Shown: positions 8,913 through 18,677 of the stretch, piece by piece | Numbering within the stretch: position 1 is the first letter of the stretch | Layout: each line of letters opens with the position of its first letter | Origin: Pseudomonas chlororaphis subsp. aurantiaca | Lineage (GTDB): Bacteria > Pseudomonadota > Gammaproteobacteria > Pseudomonadales > Pseudomonadaceae | Direction: 5' to 3' | Assembly: GCF_013466605.1 (NCBI RefSeq) | Contig: NZ_CP059162.1 | Coordinates: 5,952,001-6,016,000, forward strand | DNA: 64,000 bases | Program-made: the position numbers and the translations under genes | Notes under the pieces: generated by a model | Database searches by the model: none | What the model saw: only the letters and a program-made list of their open reading frames with translations | What the model was told of the DNA's origin: nothing

Positions 8913-9379
8913 TGGCACTCCCCGTTTACCGCTAGCCGTCCATTCAGGCACAGCGTGATCGTCCTGTGTTGCCCGCCCAGCACATAGGTCATGACCGGCG
9001 GAACCGCTGCCGATACGCCACCCAGCGCGCTGAATCCGATGCTGTCGAATTCAGAGGTTAGCGTCAGCCGGGCGCCGCGACTGACCGCGGGAACAACCCG
9101 CAATACATTCGTCGCCGGTCCGTCGCCTTGATAAATCGACAGCCCCCGGCTCCAGTCCGAATCCACGGCGGCCGGGCGCAGATGAATGGGCACGCCACGG
9201 TCGATCGCCTCCAGACGCGCGTAATTCAAGCTGTGCAGCAGTTCGCTGATGTCGCTGTCGGCCTTGGCGCGCTGCGCCATCTGACTGAATGCCGGAACCA
9301 CCAGGGTCAACAAAACCGCCGAAACTGCCAGGGCGACCAGCAATTCGATCAGCGTGAACCCTTCTGTGCGGTAACGCAT
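8909..9379 (-). CDS. fimU: Minor pilin FimU (GspH/FimT family)
   Basis: 156-residue GspH/FimT-type pseudopilin, first gene of the minus-strand minor pilin operon. Leader MRYRTEG, then FTLIELLVALAVSAVLLTLV with Glu5. The head has the FimT/FimU block LLHSLNYARLEAIDRGVPIHL and a C-terminal ITLCLNGRLAVNGECQ with two cysteines. FimU joins the core minor pilins to the shaft. Assignment as fimU rather than fimT rests on its position at the head of pilVWXY1E; sequence alone cannot fully separate the two names. Confidence 0.8.
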   Translation of the reverse strand: MRYRTEGFTLIELLVALAVSAVLLTLVVPAFSQMAQRAKADSDISELLHSLNYARLEAIDRGVPIHLRPAAVDSDWSRGLSIYQGDGPATNVLRVVPAVSRGARLTLTSEFDSIGFSALGGVSAAVPPVMTYVLGGQHRTITLCLNGRLAVNGECQ

Positions 9380-9512
9380 GCCATCCCCTTGAGCGGCCAG
9401 CGGCTATAACTGGCTCTAGCACTTCGAACCTTCATAGACCGAAGGTTCGCGGTTTTGCTCAATGGCCGGACAAGGATTGTCCGGGCCTGCCGCACTCCAT
9501 GGAGGGAGAACC

Positions 9513-10037
9513 ATGCCGCAGAAGGGTTTCAGCCTGATCGAAATAATCGTGGGCCTGGCGCTTGCCAGCCTGCTGATGCTGTTCGCCACCACCTCATTCG
9601 GGGAATTGTTCCAGTCGACACGCCGGCTGGATGCCGCACAGATGCTTGCCAGCGGTATCCGCAATGCGCGCACCGAAGCCATCCTGCGCCAGCAGCGAAT
9701 CGTCATTCACGGGTTGAACGACGACTGGAGCCAGGGTTGGCGGATCATTCTGGATGTCAGTGGCGAGGGCTCGCAGGACAGCGATAATCCGGTGCTGCTC
9801 GAACGCCGGGGAGACGCCCGGGTGGCGATTGTCGGCAATCGCCCGGTGCAGCATTTCGTGCGTTTCAGTGGCCTGGGCGATCCGCTGCTGCCCAGCGGGG
9901 CCTTTCAGGCCGGGACGCTGCACATCTGCGGGGCCGATCCAGGAACGAGCCAGCACCAGGTGGTGCTTTCCCGCAGCGGGCGGGTCAGCCTGCGCAGCGA
10001 CAAGGCCGCGCAGGCGTTATGCGACAGGCAGGGCTGA
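9513..10037 (+). CDS. fimT: FimT-like pseudopilin (GspH family)
   Basis: 174-residue pilin-like protein transcribed away from fimU. The ATG at 9513 follows a good GGAGGGAG ribosome site and gives MPQKG then FSLIEIIVGLALASLLML with Glu5. The family block LASGIRNARTEAILRQQRI and a head containing DDWSQGWRIILD are typical of GspH/FimT. FimT proteins have been linked to DNA binding in natural transformation in some gammaproteobacteria; that is family knowledge, not shown here. Its stop abuts the convergent ispH stop. Confidence 0.75.
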   Translation: MPQKGFSLIEIIVGLALASLLMLFATTSFGELFQSTRRLDAAQMLASGIRNARTEAILRQQRIVIHGLNDDWSQGWRIILDVSGEGSQDSDNPVLLERRGDARVAIVGNRPVQHFVRFSGLGDPLLPSGAFQAGTLHICGADPGTSQHQVVLSRSGRVSLRSDKAAQALCDRQG

Positions 10038-10985
10038 TCAGAGCAGCGAACGAACGCGCAACTCTTTGGGCATGGAGAAGGTGATGTTTTCTTCGCGGCC
10101 GGCCAGTTCGTCCGCGCCGGTGGCGCCCCAGGCATGCAGCTGCTCGATCACGCCACGTACCAGCACCTCGGGAGCCGAAGCCCCGGCGGTGATGCCGACG
10201 CGCTCGACGCCGTCGAACCAGCTGCGCTGCATATCCTCGGCACCGTCGATCAGGTACGCCGGGGTGGCCATGCGCTCGGCCAGTTCACGCAGGCGGTTGG
10301 AGTTGGAGCTGTTCGGGCTGCCCACCACCAGCACCACATCGCACTCGTCGGCCAGTTGCTTGACCGCGTCCTGACGGTTCTGCGTGGCGTAGCAGATATC
10401 GTCCTTGCGTGGCCCGCCAATGGCCGGGAAACGCTGGCGCAGGGCATCGATGACCCGGCTGGTGTCGTCCATCGACAAGGTGGTCTGGGTCACGAACGCC
10501 AGCTTTTCAGGATTGCGCACCTGCAGTTCGGCGACGTCTTTCTCGTCTTCCACCAGGTAGATCGCGCCGCCATTGCTGGCGTCGTACTGGCCCATGGTGC
10601 CTTCGACTTCCGGGTGGCCGGCATGGCCGATCAGGATGCATTCGCGACCGTCGCGGCTGTAGCGCGCCACTTCGATATGCACCTTGGTCACCAGCGGGCA
10701 GGTCGCATCGAAGACTTTCAGGCCACGGCCCGCCGCTTCGCTGCGCACGGCCTGGGAAACGCCGTGGGCGCTGAAGATCACGATGACGTCATCCGGCACC
10801 TGGTCCAGCTCCTCGACAAAGATCGCTCCACGAGCGCGCAGGTCTTCGACGACAAACTTGTTGTGCACCACTTCATGACGCACGTAGATCGGCGGTCCGA
10901 AGACCTCCAGGGCACGATTGACGATTTCGATCGCGCGGTCCACGCCAGCGCAGAAGCCACGGGGGTTGGCGAGTTTGATTTGCAT
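10038..10985 (-). CDS. ispH: 4-hydroxy-3-methylbut-2-enyl diphosphate reductase IspH
   Basis: Iron-sulfur enzyme for the last MEP-pathway step, making IPP and DMAPP from HMBPP. 315 residues, full length. The three cluster cysteines are visible at C12 ([12 protein letters not shown]), C96 ([10 protein letters not shown]) and C198 ([11 protein letters not shown]); catalytic Glu126 lies in [10 protein letters not shown]. It is the last gene of the ribF-ileS-lspA-fkpB-ispH run, though a 123-base gap with a REP-like palindrome separates it from fkpB. Products feed ispB further right in this window. Confidence 0.97.
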   Translation of the reverse strand: MQIKLANPRGFCAGVDRAIEIVNRALEVFGPPIYVRHEVVHNKFVVEDLRARGAIFVEELDQVPDDVIVIFSAHGVSQAVRSEAAGRGLKVFDATCPLVTKVHIEVARYSRDGRECILIGHAGHPEVEGTMGQYDASNGGAIYLVEDEKDVAELQVRNPEKLAFVTQTTLSMDDTSRVIDALRQRFPAIGGPRKDDICYATQNRQDAVKQLADECDVVLVVGSPNSSNSNRLRELAERMATPAYLIDGAEDMQRSWFDGVERVGITAGASAPEVLVRGVIEQLHAWGATGADELAGREENITFSMPKELRVRSLL

Positions 10986-11030
10986 GCTGTGCCTCGTGTC
11001 TTGCGGGCAAGGAATATTCGGTGCAACCGC

Positions 11031-11107
11031 TTCGCGATTGCTCGCTGGCCTGTTCGCGTCTACAGCAACCCTGTGGAGACTGTAGACGCGAGCCGGCTCG
11101 CGATGCC
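11031..11107. repeat. REP-like inverted repeat between ispH and fkpB
   Basis: Imperfect inverted repeat: left side TTCGCGATTGCTCGC...TTCGCGTCTACA, right side TGTAGACGCGAGCCGGCTCGCGA. It belongs to the Pseudomonas family that ends in a CTACA/TGTAG tip with a GCTCGCGA core. It may reduce ispH expression relative to the upstream genes or stabilise the 3' end of fkpB mRNA. Confidence 0.65.
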
Positions 11108-11108
11108 T

Positions 11109-11561
11109 TTAAAGCGCTTTAACGTCGATGATCTCGACATCAAAGGTCAAGGTTTTACCGGCCAACGGATGGTTGAAGTCAACCGTCACCTGGGCGTCGT
11201 CAAAGGCTTTGACCACGCCTGGCAGCTCGGTATTCGCCGCATCGTTGAAGATCACCAGCAGGCCTTCGGACAGCTCCATATCCTGGAACTGCGAACGCGG
11301 GATGATCTGCACGTTTTGCGGGTTCGGCTGGCCAAAGGCGTTTTCCGGCTCGATGGTCAGGCTGCGCTTGTCGCCCGCCTTGAAACCGAACAGGGCGGCT
11401 TCAAAACCTGGCAACAGGTTGCCATCACCGACCTTGAAGGTCGCCGGGGCCTTGTCGAAAGTGCTGTCCACCGTGTCGCCGTTCTCCAGGCGCAATGCGA
11501 AATGCAAAGTGACTTCCGTGTTCTGGCCGATGCGTTGTTCAGCCAATACCTGTTCAGTCAT
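11109..11561 (-). CDS. fkpB: FKBP-type peptidyl-prolyl isomerase FkpB (SlpA)
   Basis: 150-residue SlpA-type FKBP with an insert-in-flap chaperone domain. Start chosen at [20 protein letters not shown], which overlaps lspA by eight bases. Recognisable blocks are LENGDTVDSTFDKAP, GNLLPGFEAALFGFKAGDKR and GVVKAFDDAQVTVDFNHPLAG. It catalyses proline isomerisation and holds unfolded clients in the cytoplasm. The lspA-fkpB-ispH order is a classic proteobacterial cluster. Confidence 0.93.
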   Translation of the reverse strand: MTEQVLAEQRIGQNTEVTLHFALRLENGDTVDSTFDKAPATFKVGDGNLLPGFEAALFGFKAGDKRSLTIEPENAFGQPNPQNVQIIPRSQFQDMELSEGLLVIFNDAANTELPGVVKAFDDAQVTVDFNHPLAGKTLTFDVEIIDVKAL

Positions 11562-12066
11562 GAACGGCTTCTCCGGTTTTCTTGCTTTTGAACATATCCA
11601 GCGCAAGCATCACCGCACCCACGCTGATGGCGCTGTCGGCGAAGTTGAACGCCGGGAAATACCAGCGGTCCTGCCAATGCACCAGGATGAAATCGATCAC
11701 ATGGCCCAGGGCGATGCGGTCGTACAGGTTGCCCAGCGCGCCACCCAGCACCAGTGCCAGGGCGACCGCCAGCCAGGTTTCGTTGCGCCCCAGGCGCTTG
11801 AGCCAGACCACCAGCACCGCGCTGACCACTACCGCGATCAGGGCGAACAACCAGCGTTGCCAGCCCGAGCTGTCCGCCAGGAAGCTGAACGCCGCGCCGG
11901 TGTTATAGGCCAGGGTCCAGCTGAAGTAATCCGGGATCACCACGATCTGCTGGTACATCGACAGCGAGCTTTCGAAGTGCAGCTTGCTGGCCTGGTCGAT
12001 GACCAGGACCAGCACGCTCAACCACAGCCAGCCCAGACGGCCGAAACGGCCCGTGGCATTAGGCAT
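11554..12066 (-). CDS. lspA: Lipoprotein signal peptidase LspA
   Basis: Inner-membrane aspartyl peptidase (signal peptidase II) that cleaves the signal peptide from diacylglyceryl-modified prolipoproteins. 170 residues from [13 protein letters not shown]; four membrane helices. Catalytic aspartates sit in [16 protein letters not shown] and [11 protein letters not shown], and the [11 protein letters not shown] block is conserved. It overlaps ileS by eight bases and fkpB by eight, so translation is probably coupled. Clients in this window include BamD and the lipoproteins near 26 and 33.7 kb. Confidence 0.96.
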   Translation of the reverse strand: MPNATGRFGRLGWLWLSVLVLVIDQASKLHFESSLSMYQQIVVIPDYFSWTLAYNTGAAFSFLADSSGWQRWLFALIAVVVSAVLVVWLKRLGRNETWLAVALALVLGGALGNLYDRIALGHVIDFILVHWQDRWYFPAFNFADSAISVGAVMLALDMFKSKKTGEAVHD

Positions 12067-14890
12067 AGTGACGAACCTCGCCTTCGCCGCTGATGTTGTC
12101 GACGCAGCGACCGCAGATTTCCGGGTGCTCAGGGTGCACGCCGACATCTTCACGGCAGTGCCAGCAACGGGCGCACTTGGCGAAGCTCGACTTGACCACT
12201 TTCAGCTTGAGGCCGGCGACTTCGGTTTCCACCGCATCCGCCGGTGCCTGCGCGAAAGGCGCGACGCTGGCGGTGGAGGTGATCAGCACGAAGCGCAGCT
12301 CGTTGCTCAGCTTGGCCAGGTCGGCGCTCAGCGCGTCTTCGGCATACAGGGTCACTTCGGCTTGCAGGTTGCCACCGACGGCCTTGGCCGCGCGCTGGAT
12401 CTCCATTTCCTTGTTGACCGCGACCTTGACCGCCATGATCCGCTCCCAGTAGGCACGGTCCAGCTCGAAGCCTTCCGGCAGCTCGCTGAGGCCCTGGTAC
12501 CAGGTGTTGAGCATTACCGACTCGTTGCGCTCGCCCGGCAGGTACTGCCACAGCTCGTCGGCGGTGAAGGCGAGGATCGGCGCGATCCAGCGCACCAGCG
12601 CTTCGGAGATGTGGAACAGCGCGGTCTGGCACGAACGACGGGCCTTGCTGTTGGCGCCGGTGGTGTACTGGCGGTCCTTGATGATGTCCAGGTAGAAACC
12701 GCCCAGCTCCTGCACGCAGAAGTTGTGCACCTTGGAGTAGACGTTCCAGAAGCGGTATTCGCCGTAGTGCAGTTCCAGCTCGCGCTGCAGCAGCAGGGTA
12801 CGGTCCACGGCCCAACGGTCCAGGGCGAGCATTTCTTCGGCCGGCAGGATATCGGTGGCCGGGTTGAAGCCGCTCAGGTTGGAAAGCAGGAAGCGCGCGG
12901 TGTTGCGGATACGCCGGTAGGCGTCGGCGCTGCGCTGCAGGATCTGGTCGGAAACCGCCATTTCACCGGAGTAGTCGGTGGCCGAGACCCACAGGCGCAT
13001 GATGTCGGCGCCCAGGGTGTCGTTGACCTTCTGCGGCGCGATCACGTTGCCCAGGGACTTGGACATCTTGCGGCCGTTCTCGTCGACGGTGAAACCGTGG
13101 GTCAGCAGTTCGCGATACGGCGCATTGCCATCGATCGCGCAGCCGGTCAGCAGGGACGAGTGGAACCAGCCGCGGTGCTGGTCGGAACCTTCCAGGTACA
13201 GGTCGGCACGCGGACCGCTGGTGTGGCCCATCGGGTGCGAGCCACGCAGTACGTGCCAATGCGTGGTACCGGAGTCGAACCAGACGTCCAGGGTGTCGCT
13301 GATCTTGTCGTATTGCGAGGCTTCATCGCCCAGCAACTCGGCCGCGTCCATCTTGAACCAGGCCTCGATGCCTTCCAGCTCGACGCGTTGGGCAACGATC
13401 TCCATCAGCTCGACGGTGCGTGGGTGCAGCTCGCCGCTTTCCTTGTGCAGGAAGAACGGGATCGGCACGCCCCAGTTGCGCTGACGGGAGATGCACCAGT
13501 CCGGACGGTTGGCGATCATCGAATGCAGGCGCGCCTGGCCCCAGGCCGGAACGAACTGAGTCTCTTCGATGGCCTGCAACGCGCGCTGGCGCAGGGTGTT
13601 GCCGCTGGCTGGCTGCTTGTCCATGCCGACGAACCACTGCGCGGTGGCGCGGTAGATCAGCGGGGTCTTGTGACGCCAGCAGTGCATGTAGCTGTGGCTG
13701 ATGGTTTCGGTGTGCAGCAGCGCACCGACTTCAGTCAGCTTGTCGACGATGGCCGGGTTGGCCTTCCAGATGAACTGACCGCCGAAGAACTCCAGCGAGC
13801 TGGCGTACACGCCGTTGCTCTGCACGGGGTTGAGGATGTCGTCGTTGACCATGCCGTAACGCTTGCAGGTCACGAAGTCGTCTTCGCCGTAGGCCGGCGA
13901 CGAGTGAACCACGCCGGTACCAGCGCCCAGTTCGACGTAGTCAGCCAGGTACACAGGCGACAGGCGATCGTAGAACGGGTGACGGAAGTTGATCAGCTCC
14001 AGCGCCGAACCCGGGGCGGTGGCGATCACCGAGCCTTCCAGGTTGTAGCGGGCCAGGCAGGACTCCACCAGCTCTTCGGCCAGGACCAGCAGCTTGTCGC
14101 CAGCATCGACCAGGGCGTAGTTGAACTCAGGGTGAACGTTCAAGGCCTGGTTGGCCGGGATGGTCCACGGAGTGGTGGTCCAGATCACGATCGAAGCCGG
14201 CTTGCTCAGCTTGGCCAGGCCAAAGGCGGCGGCCAGCTTGTCTGCGTCGGCGATCGGGAAGGCCACGTCGATGGTCGAGGACTTCTTGTCCTGGTACTCG
14301 ACTTCCGCTTCAGCCAGGGCCGAGCCGCAGTCGAAACACCAGTTCACCGGCTTGAGGCCCTTGAACACGAAACCGCCCTTGACCATTTCCGCCAGGGCAC
14401 GGATTTCCCCGGCTTCGTTGGCAAAATCCATGGTCTTGTACGGGTTGGCCCAGTCGCCCAGCACACCCAGGCGGATAAACTCGGCCTTCTGGCCTTCGAT
14501 CTGCTCGGTGGCGTAGGCGCGGCACAGCTCACGGGTCTTGTCCGAGGACAGGTTCTTGCCGTGGGTAACCTCGACCTTGTGCTCGATCGGCAGGCCGTGG
14601 CAGTCCCAGCCCGGAACATAAGGCGCGTCGAAGCCCGCCAGGGTCTTCGAGCGGATGATCATGTCCTTGAGAATCTTGTTGACCGCATGACCGATGTGAA
14701 TCGAGCCGTTGGCGTAGGGCGGGCCGTCGTGAAGAACGAACTTCGGACGATCCTTGCCAATTTCGCGCAACTTACCGTACAGGCCAATGCTGTCCCAGCG
14801 CTGCAGAATCTGCGGTTCGCGCTGAGGCAGGCCGGCCTTCATTGGGAAGGCGGTGTCCGGAAGGTTTAGCGTGGCTTTATAGTCGGTCAT
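12059..14890 (-). CDS. ileS: Isoleucyl-tRNA synthetase
   Basis: Class I aminoacyl-tRNA synthetase, 943 residues, full length. HIGH is present at 65-68 ([11 protein letters not shown]) and KMSKS near residue 605 ([12 protein letters not shown]). The C-terminus has a zinc ribbon with four cysteines (CARCWHC...CGRCVDN), as in the bacterial, mupirocin-sensitive type. A CP1 editing domain lies between the catalytic halves. It sits 13 bases after ribF and overlaps lspA. A very long open frame on the opposite strand is a codon-bias shadow. Confidence 0.98.
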   Translation of the reverse strand: MTDYKATLNLPDTAFPMKAGLPQREPQILQRWDSIGLYGKLREIGKDRPKFVLHDGPPYANGSIHIGHAVNKILKDMIIRSKTLAGFDAPYVPGWDCHGLPIEHKVEVTHGKNLSSDKTRELCRAYATEQIEGQKAEFIRLGVLGDWANPYKTMDFANEAGEIRALAEMVKGGFVFKGLKPVNWCFDCGSALAEAEVEYQDKKSSTIDVAFPIADADKLAAAFGLAKLSKPASIVIWTTTPWTIPANQALNVHPEFNYALVDAGDKLLVLAEELVESCLARYNLEGSVIATAPGSALELINFRHPFYDRLSPVYLADYVELGAGTGVVHSSPAYGEDDFVTCKRYGMVNDDILNPVQSNGVYASSLEFFGGQFIWKANPAIVDKLTEVGALLHTETISHSYMHCWRHKTPLIYRATAQWFVGMDKQPASGNTLRQRALQAIEETQFVPAWGQARLHSMIANRPDWCISRQRNWGVPIPFFLHKESGELHPRTVELMEIVAQRVELEGIEAWFKMDAAELLGDEASQYDKISDTLDVWFDSGTTHWHVLRGSHPMGHTSGPRADLYLEGSDQHRGWFHSSLLTGCAIDGNAPYRELLTHGFTVDENGRKMSKSLGNVIAPQKVNDTLGADIMRLWVSATDYSGEMAVSDQILQRSADAYRRIRNTARFLLSNLSGFNPATDILPAEEMLALDRWAVDRTLLLQRELELHYGEYRFWNVYSKVHNFCVQELGGFYLDIIKDRQYTTGANSKARRSCQTALFHISEALVRWIAPILAFTADELWQYLPGERNESVMLNTWYQGLSELPEGFELDRAYWERIMAVKVAVNKEMEIQRAAKAVGGNLQAEVTLYAEDALSADLAKLSNELRFVLITSTASVAPFAQAPADAVETEVAGLKLKVVKSSFAKCARCWHCREDVGVHPEHPEICGRCVDNISGEGEVRHYA

Positions 14891-14903
14891 TTAAGGCTCT
14901 TCA

Positions 14904-15848
14904 TTAGCGATTGGCGCTATGGGTACGTGCAACTTCGGCACGGGCGGCGGCGACATCCGCGTTGATCGCCGTCTTCAGCGCCTCCAGAGAGGCGAAACGC
15001 TGCTCTTCACGCAGCTTGTGGTGGAAAACCACCGTCAAACGCCGGTCATACAGATCGCCGGCAAAATCTAAAAGATGGACTTCCAGGTGGGCCTTGCCAT
15101 CACCTGCCACCGTCGGCCGCACGCCAATGTTGGCGACGCCCGGCCAGGTCTTGCCGTCGATGTCGACATTGACCAGGTACACCCCGGACAGCGGTACACG
15201 GCGGCGCTTGAGCTGCACATTGATGGTCGGCGTACCTAATTGGCGCGCCAGCTTCTGTCCGTGCAGGACCCGCCCGGCGATGCGGAACGGGCGACCGAGC
15301 AGACGCTCGGCCAATACGAAATCGGCAGCCGCCAGGGCATTGCGGACCTGGGTGCTGCTGACGCGCAGGCCATCCAGCTCGACAGTCTGCGCGGCCTCGA
15401 CGGTAAAACCGTGGGTGATACCGGCCTTTTGCAGGAAGTCGAAGTCACCGACCCGGTCGCAACCAAAACGAAAATCGTCGCCGACTTCCAGATGTTGCAC
15501 ACCCAGGCCATCGACCAGGATGGTCTCGACGAATTCGCTGGCACTGAGCTTGCTCAAGCGCTGGTTGAACGCCAGGCACAAGACCCGGTCGACGCCCTCC
15601 TCGGCCAACAGATGCAACTTGTCGCGCAAGCGTGACAGACGGGCCGGAGCGGTATCCGGAGCGAAGAATTCGCGCGGCTGCGGCTCGAATATCACCACGC
15701 AGCTGGGCACGCCCAACTCAAGCGCGCGCTCACGCAGCCGGCCCAGGATAGCCTGGTGACCACGGTGAACACCGTCGAAGTTGCCAATAGTGGCGACACA
15801 GCCCCGATGCTGGGGGCGCAGGTTGTGGAGGCCTCGGACCAGCTGCAT
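14904..15848 (-). CDS. ribF: Bifunctional riboflavin kinase/FAD synthetase RibF
   Basis: Converts riboflavin to FMN and then FAD. 314 residues from MQLVRGLHNLRPQHRG; an upstream ATG six codons earlier is possible. The N-terminal FAD synthetase domain shows ATIGNFDGVHRGHQA (HxGH-like nucleotidyl transfer motif); the C-terminal kinase domain shows GRVLHGQKLARQLGTPTINV and the GVYLVNVDIDGK block. It heads the ribF-ileS-lspA run. No FMN riboswitch is seen upstream. Confidence 0.95.
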   Translation of the reverse strand: MQLVRGLHNLRPQHRGCVATIGNFDGVHRGHQAILGRLRERALELGVPSCVVIFEPQPREFFAPDTAPARLSRLRDKLHLLAEEGVDRVLCLAFNQRLSKLSASEFVETILVDGLGVQHLEVGDDFRFGCDRVGDFDFLQKAGITHGFTVEAAQTVELDGLRVSSTQVRNALAAADFVLAERLLGRPFRIAGRVLHGQKLARQLGTPTINVQLKRRRVPLSGVYLVNVDIDGKTWPGVANIGVRPTVAGDGKAHLEVHLLDFAGDLYDRRLTVVFHHKLREEQRFASLEALKTAINADVAAARAEVARTHSANR

Positions 15849-15977
15849 AACGCGCTTCTTGCTCATAAAGTGGTCGATTATAACCACACCCGACGGCCGG
15901 TGACAGGCAACAGCACGCGCCAAAGTGATCGAACCGACAAAACCACTGCCTCGCTGGCGTTCAAGCGCCCCTGGACC

Positions 15978-17516
15978 TTAGTGCAACGCCTTGCGATTGA
16001 AGTCGCGCAGGCGGAAACCGAACAAGGCCAGCATGCCGAAATAGGCCACTACGCCCGCCACCACCAGCACGCCCAGACGCAGGAAACGCGCAAGCATATG
16101 CCCCTGATCCCAGGCCGGCATGAACTGCATCAGCCCCAACAACACCGCCGACATCACGCTCACCGCAACGACCAGCTTGAGGGCGAACTTGCCCCACCCA
16201 GGCTGCGGCAGGAACATCTGCTGTTTGCGCAGTTGATAGAACAGCAGACCGGCGTTGATACAGGCCCCGGCGCTGATCGCCAGCGCCAGGCCCGCATGCT
16301 TCAGCGGACCGATGAACGCCAGGTTCAGCAGTTGCGTGACGATCAGCGTGAAAATCGCGATTTTCACCGGAGTACGGATGTTCTGCTGGGCATAGAAGCC
16401 CGGCGCCAGCACCTTGATCACAATGATCGCGAGCAAGCCAACCGAATACGCGACCAGCGCCCGCTGGGTCATCGACGCATCGAAGGCGCTGAACTGGCCG
16501 TACTGGAACAGCGACACCGTCAACGGCTCGGCCAGAATCCCCAGCGCCAGCGCGCAAGGCAGCACCAGCATGAAGCACAGGCGCAGGCCCCAATCGAGAA
16601 TCCGCGAATATTCATGCCGGTCCTTGTTGGCGTAAGTCTTGGCCAACGTCGGCAGCAGGATGGTGCCCAGCGCTACCCCCAGAACCCCCGAAGGCAGCTC
16701 CATCAGGCGATCGGCGTAGTACATCCAGGACACCGAGCCAGCCACCAGGAACGAGGCAAAGATGGTGTTGATGATCAGCGAAATCTGGCTTACCGAGACC
16801 CCGAGAATGGCCGGCAGCATCTGCTTCAGCACCCGCCAGACCCCGGTGTCGCGCAGGCTCAGGCGTGGCAGCACGAGCATGCCGATCTTTTTCAGGTGCG
16901 GCAGTTGATACAACAACTGCGCCAGGCCACCTGCCAGCACCGCCCAGCCCAGGGCCATGACCGGCGGATCGAAATAAGGTGTCAGGAACACCGAAAAGAC
17001 GATCATGGCGACGTTCAACAACGTCGGCACGAACGCCGGAACCGAAAAGCGGTTCCAGGTATTGAGGATCGCCCCCGCCAGGGAGGACAACGAGATCAGC
17101 AATATATAAGGAAAGGTCACGCGCAACAGATCGGTGGTCAGCGTGAATTTTTCCGGGGTGTCGACAAAGCCTGGCGCCGTCGCCCAGATCACCCAGGGCG
17201 CGGCGATGATCCCCAGCGCCGTCACCAACGCCAGCACCAGGGTCAGCAGGCCGGACACATAGGCAATAAAGGTACGGGTCGCTTCCTCTCCCTGCTGGCC
17301 TTTGTATTCCGCCAGGATCGGCACGAAGGCCTGGGAAAAGGCGCCCTCGGCGAAGATGCGGCGCAGCAGGTTGGGTAGCTTGAAGGCGATGAAGAAGGCG
17401 TCCGTCGCCATGCCAGCGCCGAACGTACGCGCAATGATGGTATCGCGCACGAACCCCAGAACCCGGGAAAGCATGGTGATAGAGCTGACAGCGGCCAACG
17501 ACTTGAGCAGGTTCAT
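15978..17516 (-). CDS. murJ: Lipid II flippase MurJ
   Basis: MOP-superfamily integral membrane protein that flips lipid II to the periplasm for peptidoglycan synthesis. About 512 residues with roughly 14 hydrophobic helices. Start set at [20 protein letters not shown], the family N-terminus; the longer frame upstream overlaps the intergenic promoter region. Conserved blocks [32 protein letters not shown] and [10 protein letters not shown] are present. It is divergent from rpsT and 129 bases upstream of ribF. Confidence 0.95.
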   Translation of the reverse strand: MNLLKSLAAVSSITMLSRVLGFVRDTIIARTFGAGMATDAFFIAFKLPNLLRRIFAEGAFSQAFVPILAEYKGQQGEEATRTFIAYVSGLLTLVLALVTALGIIAAPWVIWATAPGFVDTPEKFTLTTDLLRVTFPYILLISLSSLAGAILNTWNRFSVPAFVPTLLNVAMIVFSVFLTPYFDPPVMALGWAVLAGGLAQLLYQLPHLKKIGMLVLPRLSLRDTGVWRVLKQMLPAILGVSVSQISLIINTIFASFLVAGSVSWMYYADRLMELPSGVLGVALGTILLPTLAKTYANKDRHEYSRILDWGLRLCFMLVLPCALALGILAEPLTVSLFQYGQFSAFDASMTQRALVAYSVGLLAIIVIKVLAPGFYAQQNIRTPVKIAIFTLIVTQLLNLAFIGPLKHAGLALAISAGACINAGLLFYQLRKQQMFLPQPGWGKFALKLVVAVSVMSAVLLGLMQFMPAWDQGHMLARFLRLGVLVVAGVVAYFGMLALFGFRLRDFNRKALH

Positions 17517-17687
17517 TGAAAGGTTTTTTGCCTGTAGATAAACAGCAGGCGAACAATGCGCCCACTTGTGCGATACTCCGCGCCGCAACAGCACAGAGCC
17601 AAAGCTCGCGAGTTTACAGGTCAAGCGCCGGAAATAAATATCCCGCCTCTTCAGATCCAACCACTCAGCGGAACGCATCAGCTGCCC

Positions 17688-17716
17688 TTGACAAGCCTTC
17701 AACTCATCGGCATGAT
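17688..17716 (+). promoter_or_regulatory. Sigma-70 promoter for rpsT
   Basis: TTGACA, a 17-base spacer, then CATGAT (4 of 6 consensus). The predicted start leaves a leader of about 45 bases before the rpsT GTG. Confidence 0.65.
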
Positions 17717-17769
17717 TCGCGGCCTATTTTGTTTGCTATTTCCCAAAAAGTCTTTCGAGGAGCTCGACG

Positions 17770-18048
17770 GTGGCCAACTCACCTTCCGCCAAAAAACGTG
17801 CAAAACAGGCTGAGAAGCGTCGCAGCCACAACGCCAGCCTGCGTTCCATGGTTCGTACCTACATCAAGAATGTAGTTAAAGCCATCGACGCAAAAGACGC
17901 TGAAAAAGCGCAAGCTGCTTATGTTCTGGCCGTGCCAGTTATCGACCGCATGGCCGATAAAGGCATCATCCACAAGAACAAAGCTGCTCGCCATAAAGGC
18001 CGCCTGAATGGCCACATCAAGGCTCTGAAGCTCGCTGCTGCAGCCTAA
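17770..18048 (+). CDS. rpsT: 30S ribosomal protein S20
   Basis: 92-residue basic protein of the small subunit body ([21 protein letters not shown] at the start, [16 protein letters not shown] at the end). It begins with GTG; in E. coli rpsT also has a non-ATG start that takes part in autogenous control, so the weak start is probably meaningful here too. It has its own promoter and terminator and so is a single-gene unit, divergent from murJ. Confidence 0.97.
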   Translation: MANSPSAKKRAKQAEKRRSHNASLRSMVRTYIKNVVKAIDAKDAEKAQAAYVLAVPVIDRMADKGIIHKNKAARHKGRLNGHIKALKLAAAA

Positions 18049-18062
18049 GCGACACGCTTGTT

Positions 18063-18090
18063 AAAAAACCGACCCCAGGGTCGGTTTTTT
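18063..18090 (+). terminator. Rho-independent terminator of rpsT
   Basis: Stem AAAAAACCGACCC / GGGTCGGTTTTTT around a three-base loop, 15 bases after the stop codon. Confidence 0.95.
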
Positions 18091-18202
18091 ATTGCCTGCG
18101 ATTTGCTGCCTTGACTACCGAACCGCTATCGCCAGCAATCGAGCGTCGACCGGCCACCCCTACAGGAATAACGCAACCTGCAGGAGCAAACCCTAAAAGC
18201 CT

Positions 18203-18667
18203 TTACGGAGTCTGCGCCCAAGGCAGGATAGGAATCGCCGTCACCGCATTCTGCGGACTACCCTCGATCAACCGATCGCTATAGACCAGGTACACCAGGG
18301 TATTGCGCTTCTTGTCGAGGAAACGCACCACCTGCATGGTCTTGAACACCAGCGAAGTGCGCTCCTTGAACACCTCGTCACCATCCTTGAGCTCACCCTT
18401 GAAGCTGATCGGCCCGACCTGCCGACAGGCGATGGAGGCCTCGGCACGATCCTCCGCCAGACCCAGTCCGCCCTTGACGCCACCGGTCTTGGCACGCGAC
18501 AGGTAGCAGGTCACGCCTTCCACCTTCGGATCATCGAAAGCCTCGACCACAATGCGGTCGTTGGGCCCGACAAACTTGAACACCGTCGACACTTGGCCGA
18601 TTTCTTCAGCGGAGGCCAGCAGCGGCATCGCCAGCAGCAACCCCAACAACCCTTTTGCTACACACAT
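18203..18667 (-). CDS. creA: CreA-family periplasmic protein
   Basis: 154-residue exported protein. A signal peptide ([14 protein letters not shown]) is followed by [29 protein letters not shown], the characteristic opening of the CreA family. Later blocks [20 protein letters not shown] and [11 protein letters not shown] also match. Molecular role is unknown; the name comes from the E. coli cre locus, but no CreBCD genes are here. It lies ten bases downstream of proB on the same strand and may be co-transcribed. Confidence 0.88.
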   Translation of the reverse strand: MCVAKGLLGLLLAMPLLASAEEIGQVSTVFKFVGPNDRIVVEAFDDPKVEGVTCYLSRAKTGGVKGGLGLAEDRAEASIACRQVGPISFKGELKDGDEVFKERTSLVFKTMQVVRFLDKKRNTLVYLVYSDRLIEGSPQNAVTAIPILPWAQTP

Positions 18668-18677
18668 TGATTTTTCC

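Noticed and set aside
11984..14869. 961-codon open frame antisense to ileS
   Set aside because: Lies entirely opposite ileS, has low-complexity Gln/Val/Gly-rich translation and no domain; a GC-bias shadow.
14891..15977. FMN riboswitch for ribF
   Set aside because: The 129-base leader between murJ and ribF shows none of the conserved FMN aptamer blocks.
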